DNA of 64,000 bases from JAAYZM01 sp964510785 (lineage in GTDB: Bacteria > Actinomycetota > Actinomycetes > Actinomycetales > Cellulomonadaceae), in NCBI GenBank assembly GCA_964510785.1, contig CAZECM010000006.1:17616-81615 (forward strand), read 5' to 3'. A program made the position numbers and the translations under genes. The notes under the pieces are model-generated. The model saw only the letters and a program-made list of their open reading frames with translations. It searched no databases and was not told where the DNA came from. Below, piece after piece: positions 60,285 to 64,000 of the stretch; positions within the stretch are counted from its first letter, which is position 1, and each line of letters starts with the position of its first letter.

Positions 60285-60303
60285 GCGCACGAGGGAGATT
60301 CGC

Positions 60304-60858
60304 GTGGACCAGTCGGACGTCGGCCAGGACATCGAGAAGGTGCTCGTCACTGCCGACGAGCTAGGTACCCGGCTCGACGAGATGGCGGCGGAGATCGACG
60401 CCGCCTACCGGGGCAAGGACCTGCTCCTCGTCGGCGTCCTCAAGGGCGCCGTCATGGTCATGGCGGACCTCGCGCGCCGGCTGCACCACAACGTCGAGAT
60501 GGACTGGATGGCCGTGAGCTCCTACGGCTCGGGCACCAAGTCCTCGGGCGTGGTGCGGATCCTCAAGGACCTCGACACGGACCTCACGGGCCGTCACGTG
60601 CTCATCGTCGAGGACATCGTCGACTCGGGGCTCACGCTCTCGTGGCTGCTGTCCAACCTGCGCTCGCGCGGGCCCGCCTCGGTCGAGGTCGCGGCGATGC
60701 TGCGCAAGCCGGACGCGGCCAAGGTGGACGTCGACGTGAAGTACGTGGGCTTCGACATCCCGAGCGAGTTCGTCGTCGGCTACGGCCTCGACTACGCCGA
60801 GCGCTACCGCACCCTCCCTTTCGTCGGGACGCTCGCGTCGCACGTCTACCAGCACTGA
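60304..60858 (+). CDS. hpt: Hypoxanthine(-guanine) phosphoribosyltransferase
   Basis: 184 residues. The PRPP-binding signature is HVLIVEDIVDSGLTLSWLL; LLVGVLKGAVMVMADLAR and the C-terminal VGFDIPSEFVVGYGLDYAERYR complete the family pattern. It salvages hypoxanthine and guanine. GTG 60304 follows GAGGGAGA. Part of the conserved tilS-hpt-ftsH order, here broken by an inserted gene. Confidence 0.95.
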   Translation: MDQSDVGQDIEKVLVTADELGTRLDEMAAEIDAAYRGKDLLLVGVLKGAVMVMADLARRLHHNVEMDWMAVSSYGSGTKSSGVVRILKDLDTDLTGRHVLIVEDIVDSGLTLSWLLSNLRSRGPASVEVAAMLRKPDAAKVDVDVKYVGFDIPSEFVVGYGLDYAERYRTLPFVGTLASHVYQH

Positions 60859-60878
60859 CGCCACGCCCCGCCCGAGGC

Positions 60879-63134
60879 TCAGGGGAGGCGCGAGGAACGG
60901 GTGGCGCCGTGGAACCTCGAGCTCCCGTGGTACCGCACCGTGACCTTCTGCCGCGCCTTGGTCGAGCGCAGCGCCGGGACACGCACGATGAACGTGGACG
61001 TCCCCCGCAACCGGACCGTGCGGAGCGTGCGACCGGCGATCCGCACGCTCACGCGACCCGAGGCGGGGCGCAGCCCGGTGCCCTTGTTGTTCACGCGGAC
61101 CCGCAGCGTGCCGGCCCGCTCCGCCGTGGGCCGCGTGGTCCAGTCGGCCTTGACCTTCGTACGCCCCTTGAGCACGCGGTGCGTCACCGCCTTGCGTGAG
61201 GCGGCGAAGCGCGAGCCCTCCTTCGGGACGTAGCGCGCCGAGAGCTGATAGGTGCGCACCTTCGGGAGCGCGCCACCCTCGAGGCGCACCACGGCCGAGC
61301 CGCCGCGGAGCTTCGCACCCGCGAGCACCGTGGCGCCGCGACGGAGCTCGACGCGCCCGTCCGGGGTGCCGCTCGCGGCGCGCACCGTGACCGTGATGTC
61401 CCGCCGCGTGCCGTAGCGGGACCGGGTCGCGCCGGACAGCGCGAGTCGCGTCGCGATGCGGTGCGGACCCGCGGCCGGCGGGGGCTCGGGTGCCGCGGGC
61501 GGCGGTGGCGTGGGCGTCGGCGTGGGTGTAGGTGTTGGCGTCCCCGGTTCGGGCGTCGTGACCGGAGGTGCGGCGACGTGGAGCACGAAGGAGCGGGTCG
61601 CCGGTGCCGCGAGCGGGTCGTGGTCGGCCACCTCGACCGTGATCGGGTGCTCGCCCGCGGCGGCCGCGTCGGGGGTGCCGCTGATCTCACCGGTGAACCG
61701 GTCGAGGCCGAGCCCGGCCGGGAGGCTCCCCGCGGCGATGCGCCAGTCGTAGAACGGCACGCCACCCTCGGCGTGGAGGGTGTGGGAGTAGGGCGCCCCG
61801 GCGGCGGCCCCGGGCAGTGCCGGGGTCGTGATGTGGGGTTCGACGAAGACGGCGAGGTCCTCGCGCAGCGGCCACCCCGCGTTGCGGGCCACGAGGAGCG
61901 CCTGCTTGGTGAGCATCCAGCGCCGGATCGGGAACATCCCGCTCCACCCGCCCGTCGCCCCCGAGAGCCGGTCCCAGTGCTCGGGGGCGTCGCTCACGTG
62001 ATAGCCGTTCGCGAGCACGGGCACGGCCCGGCCCTGGTAGCCGATCACGCGGGCGTCCGTGCTCCCTCCGGTCTCGACGTACTGGCGCATCCCGGGCCAC
62101 GCGCTGTGGAACGCCACGGCGTGACCGAACTCGTGCATGATCAGGCCGTAGACGTCGATGACGCGTGGCCCGGTCGCGATCTCGGAGAGATACCAGTCCT
62201 CGTCGGCGAGCGACGTGAAGACCGAGCGCCCCTCGTCCCAGTGCAGCGCGGTGCCGAGCGAGCGGTAGAGGCCTCCCGTCGCGGCCGAGACGCGGACGCC
62301 GTCGACCGTGTGCCTCGCGCTCGAGCGGAACGTTGGCCACCCCGTCGAGTACGGCCCGCGCAGCCCTTTGAGGGTGATCCACATGCCGTCGTAGGCGCGG
62401 TCGTTGGAGATCTGCGTGTCGGTGCCCCACGTCCAGCCGTCGCCGCTCGCGACGCTCACGGGAGCGTTGATGGACTCCGCGCCCACCGGGACGGTGTCGA
62501 AGGGGCCCAGGTCGAAGAAGTAGAACCAGTCCGTCACGGCCGCCTCGGCGGCGGCGCGGACGCCGGGCTGGGCGAAGTTGTCGTTCTCGGTGTCGAGCCG
62601 GTAGTCGAACCACAGCGGCACCGTGGGCTCGCCGTCGTCGTCGAGGTCGAGCACGTGGAGCGCGACGGTGGGCTGGTCCACGGCCGGACCGCCGCCCTGG
62701 CGCACGCTCAGGTCGAGGGCGTAGGTCTCGATCTCGCCGTAGCCGCCCGCGCGGTCCGGGGCGATCCGGACGCGGAACCGTTGCGGAGCGGCGTTCGTGA
62801 ACGTCAGGGACTTGGTGGCTCCCGTGGCCGAGAGGGTGGACGGGGAGTCCAGCACGAGCCGCGAGGTGCCGGTGGCCCGGAGCTGGACGGTCACGGGATA
62901 GGTCGCCGCCGCGGGCGGGTGTGCCTCGAGCTCGATGTACGGGTTCTCGACGTAGCCGGGCCAGTCCACGAGGGTGATCCCGTGCTCGCCGACCTCGCGG
63001 CCGTGCAGGTCGACGAGGGTCACCTGACTCTCGGTTGCCGACGCGGCAGAGGCGGCGTGCGGCACGAGCGAGAGCCCCGAGGCGGCGAACGAGGCGACGG
63101 CGAGCAGGGCCGTGGGGCGGGACGGGCGGTGCAT
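60879..63134 (-). CDS. Large secreted metalloprotease-like protein with Ig-type domains
   Basis: 751 residues. Signal peptide 1-30. Residues ~35-190 look like beta-sandwich modules. Residues ~195-430 hold a metalloprotease-like domain with LIMHEFGHAVAFHSAWPGM (HExxH plus a further His) near residue 331. Residues ~450-530 resemble a putative-Ig (He_PIG) domain (FYDWRIAAGSLPAGLGLDR, GEISGTPDAAAAGEH). A Pro-Thr linker follows, and the last ~190 residues are two Arg/Lys-rich Ig-like repeats comparable to those of the 26647-29031 protein. It is probably an exported protease; the third zinc ligand is uncertain. Confidence 0.7.
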   Translation of the reverse strand: MHRPSRPTALLAVASFAASGLSLVPHAASAASATESQVTLVDLHGREVGEHGITLVDWPGYVENPYIELEAHPPAAATYPVTVQLRATGTSRLVLDSPSTLSATGATKSLTFTNAAPQRFRVRIAPDRAGGYGEIETYALDLSVRQGGGPAVDQPTVALHVLDLDDDGEPTVPLWFDYRLDTENDNFAQPGVRAAAEAAVTDWFYFFDLGPFDTVPVGAESINAPVSVASGDGWTWGTDTQISNDRAYDGMWITLKGLRGPYSTGWPTFRSSARHTVDGVRVSAATGGLYRSLGTALHWDEGRSVFTSLADEDWYLSEIATGPRVIDVYGLIMHEFGHAVAFHSAWPGMRQYVETGGSTDARVIGYQGRAVPVLANGYHVSDAPEHWDRLSGATGGWSGMFPIRRWMLTKQALLVARNAGWPLREDLAVFVEPHITTPALPGAAAGAPYSHTLHAEGGVPFYDWRIAAGSLPAGLGLDRFTGEISGTPDAAAAGEHPITVEVADHDPLAAPATRSFVLHVAAPPVTTPEPGTPTPTPTPTPTPPPPAAPEPPPAAGPHRIATRLALSGATRSRYGTRRDITVTVRAASGTPDGRVELRRGATVLAGAKLRGGSAVVRLEGGALPKVRTYQLSARYVPKEGSRFAASRKAVTHRVLKGRTKVKADWTTRPTAERAGTLRVRVNNKGTGLRPASGRVSVRIAGRTLRTVRLRGTSTFIVRVPALRSTKARQKVTVRYHGSSRFHGATRSSRLP

Positions 63135-63361
63135 CGCGGGCCTCCTCGAGGGGAGCCGCCGTGGCCCACCGAGCCAAACCTACTCGTTGCCGCAAGTTTT
63201 CGGTCGATTTCGGCAAATCTGGTCGAGCGCCGCGCCCGCTCGTGCCCGGCCGGAGGCGTCCTGCCCTGGGCGAACATGGGGCCGGGCTCGCAGGGGCAAC
63301 GTGTAGCGTCGCGGTGTCTGAAAGCGACCGTGCGAAAGGGATGGGCCTCGGCCCGACGGCG

Positions 63362-64000
63362 ATGAATCTCAAGCGACTTGCCCGCGGGCCGATCCTCTGG
63401 ATCGTGCTCGCCGTCATCATCCTCGCGATGGCCGCCTCGTCCCTCACCGCGCCCAGCGTGCAGCGGATCGACACCTCGGTGGGCCTCGAGCTGCTCGCCG
63501 GGGACAAGGTCGAGCAGGTGCGCATCACGGAGGGCATCCAGCGCGTCGACCTCACGCTCACCGAGGACTACGTGGTCGACGAGAGCAACAAGGGCAAGAA
63601 CCTGCAGTTCTTCTACGTCGTGCCGCAGGGCGAGATGGTGGTCCAGGCGGTCGCCCGGGCGGACCTCGACAAGGGCTACAACTCCGAGGTGCCGCAGACC
63701 TCGTGGTGGGCCTCGCTCCTGCAGATCATGCTGCCGTTCATCATCATCATCGCGCTCTTCTGGTTCCTCATGAGCTCGATGCAGGGTGGCGGATCGCGCG
63801 TCATGCAGTTCGGCAAGTCGAAGGCCAAGCTCGTCACGAAGGAGTCGCCGCAGGTCACGTTCGACGACGTCGCGGGCGTGGACGAGGCGCTCGAGGAGCT
63901 CGGCGAGATCAAGGACTTCCTCTCCGAGCCCGCCAAGTTCCTCGCCGTGGGCGCGAAGATCCCCAAGGGCGTCCTCCTCTACGGCCCCCCGGGTACCGGC
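63362..64000 (+). CDS. ftsH: ATP-dependent zinc metalloprotease FtsH, N-terminal part
   Basis: 213 codons open to the window end. First membrane helix ILWIVLAVIILAMAASSL; short extracytoplasmic domain (IDTSVGLELLAGDKVEQVRI, DYVVDESNKGKNLQFFYVVP); second helix LLQIMLPFIIIIALFWFLM; then VTFDDVAGVDEALEELGEIKDFL and the start of Walker A, LLYGPPGTG, at the edge. It degrades membrane and short-lived cytosolic proteins. ATG 63362 was chosen; ATG 63341 is in frame but abuts its ribosome-binding site. Confidence 0.95.
   Translation, partial: MNLKRLARGPILWIVLAVIILAMAASSLTAPSVQRIDTSVGLELLAGDKVEQVRITEGIQRVDLTLTEDYVVDESNKGKNLQFFYVVPQGEMVVQAVARADLDKGYNSEVPQTSWWASLLQIMLPFIIIIALFWFLMSSMQGGGSRVMQFGKSKAKLVTKESPQVTFDDVAGVDEALEELGEIKDFLSEPAKFLAVGAKIPKGVLLYGPPGTG

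Noticed and set aside
1..64000. Long open frames on the strand opposite to, or out of frame with, real genes (for example 977-2428, 12611-14692, 26614-29070)
   Set aside because: They are products of high GC content: codon use is reversed, protein sequences are Arg/Ala/Pro-rich with no family motifs, and each covers a well-supported gene.

Overview
The window is very GC-rich and dominated by G/C-ending codons, many GTG starts and GTGA/ATGA stop-start overlaps. This points to a high-GC actinobacterium. The end of the window (ppa, dacB, a DUF2342 metalloprotease, tilS, hpt, ftsH) and the DUF222/HNH protein fit Micrococcales, perhaps Cellulomonadaceae or Promicromonosporaceae; this taxonomic call is inference. 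A run of ten N at 34063-34072 shows it is a draft scaffold. I saw no rRNA, tRNA, CRISPR array, integrase or transposase.

Region 1 (1-12.0 kb) is mixed chromosomal sequence: the N-terminal part of a subtilase, a DUF222/HNH protein, a large FAD/Fe-S oxidoreductase of the YdiJ type, an unusual fusion of a degenerate PDDEXK fold with a Pro-rich linker and a RAMA-like domain, an alpha/beta hydrolase with a quinone-oxidoreductase-like MDR, a Fic AMPylase-type protein, and a PCD-glyoxalase fusion. Region 2 (12.2-21.7 kb) looks like a defence island: an XRE regulator divergent from a single-polypeptide type ISP restriction-modification enzyme, with a 16-bp palindrome between them. It is followed by a zinc-ribbon protein 2 nt downstream, a C-terminally membrane-anchored protein, a 60-residue protein, a second XRE regulator whose start codon lies inside a perfect 18-bp palindrome, and a lone YqaJ-type exonuclease. 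Codon use is less GC-biased in parts of this island.

Region 3 (21.8-34.9 kb) holds a RIO kinase, a Pif1-like helicase with a BRCT domain, an MDMPI and a DUF2505 protein, two secreted proteins, and a sulfur operon on the minus strand (metY, metX, TcyP-like symporter). A leaderless eight-codon leader ORF and a hairpin precede metY, which is interrupted by the assembly gap. An NlpC/P60 hydrolase is divergent from it.

Region 4 (36.4-55.7 kb) is a large catabolic and transport cluster: two amidohydrolases, a bicupin, an SDR lacking YxxxK, two paralogous M24/creatinase-fold proteins lacking a canonical metal Asp, an MFS carrier, a complete branched-chain-amino-acid-type ABC importer, a Rid-family protein, a 3-hydroxyisobutyrate-dehydrogenase-like enzyme, an alpha/beta hydrolase, a Dabb protein, a Zn alcohol dehydrogenase and two XRE-cupin regulators. 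Two LacI-type operators (GCAAACGRTTGC) lie in front of the importer and of the dehydrogenase. I could not assign a substrate; a small amide, urea or cyclic amino-acid-like compound is the best inference.

Region 5 (55.7-64.0 kb) is conserved housekeeping: ppa, dacB, a DUF2342 metalloprotease, tilS, hpt and the start of ftsH, with a large secreted metalloprotease-like gene inserted on the opposite strand between hpt and ftsH. Gene ends across the window carry several different strong inverted-repeat elements, including a hairpin element present in two copies 32 kb apart.
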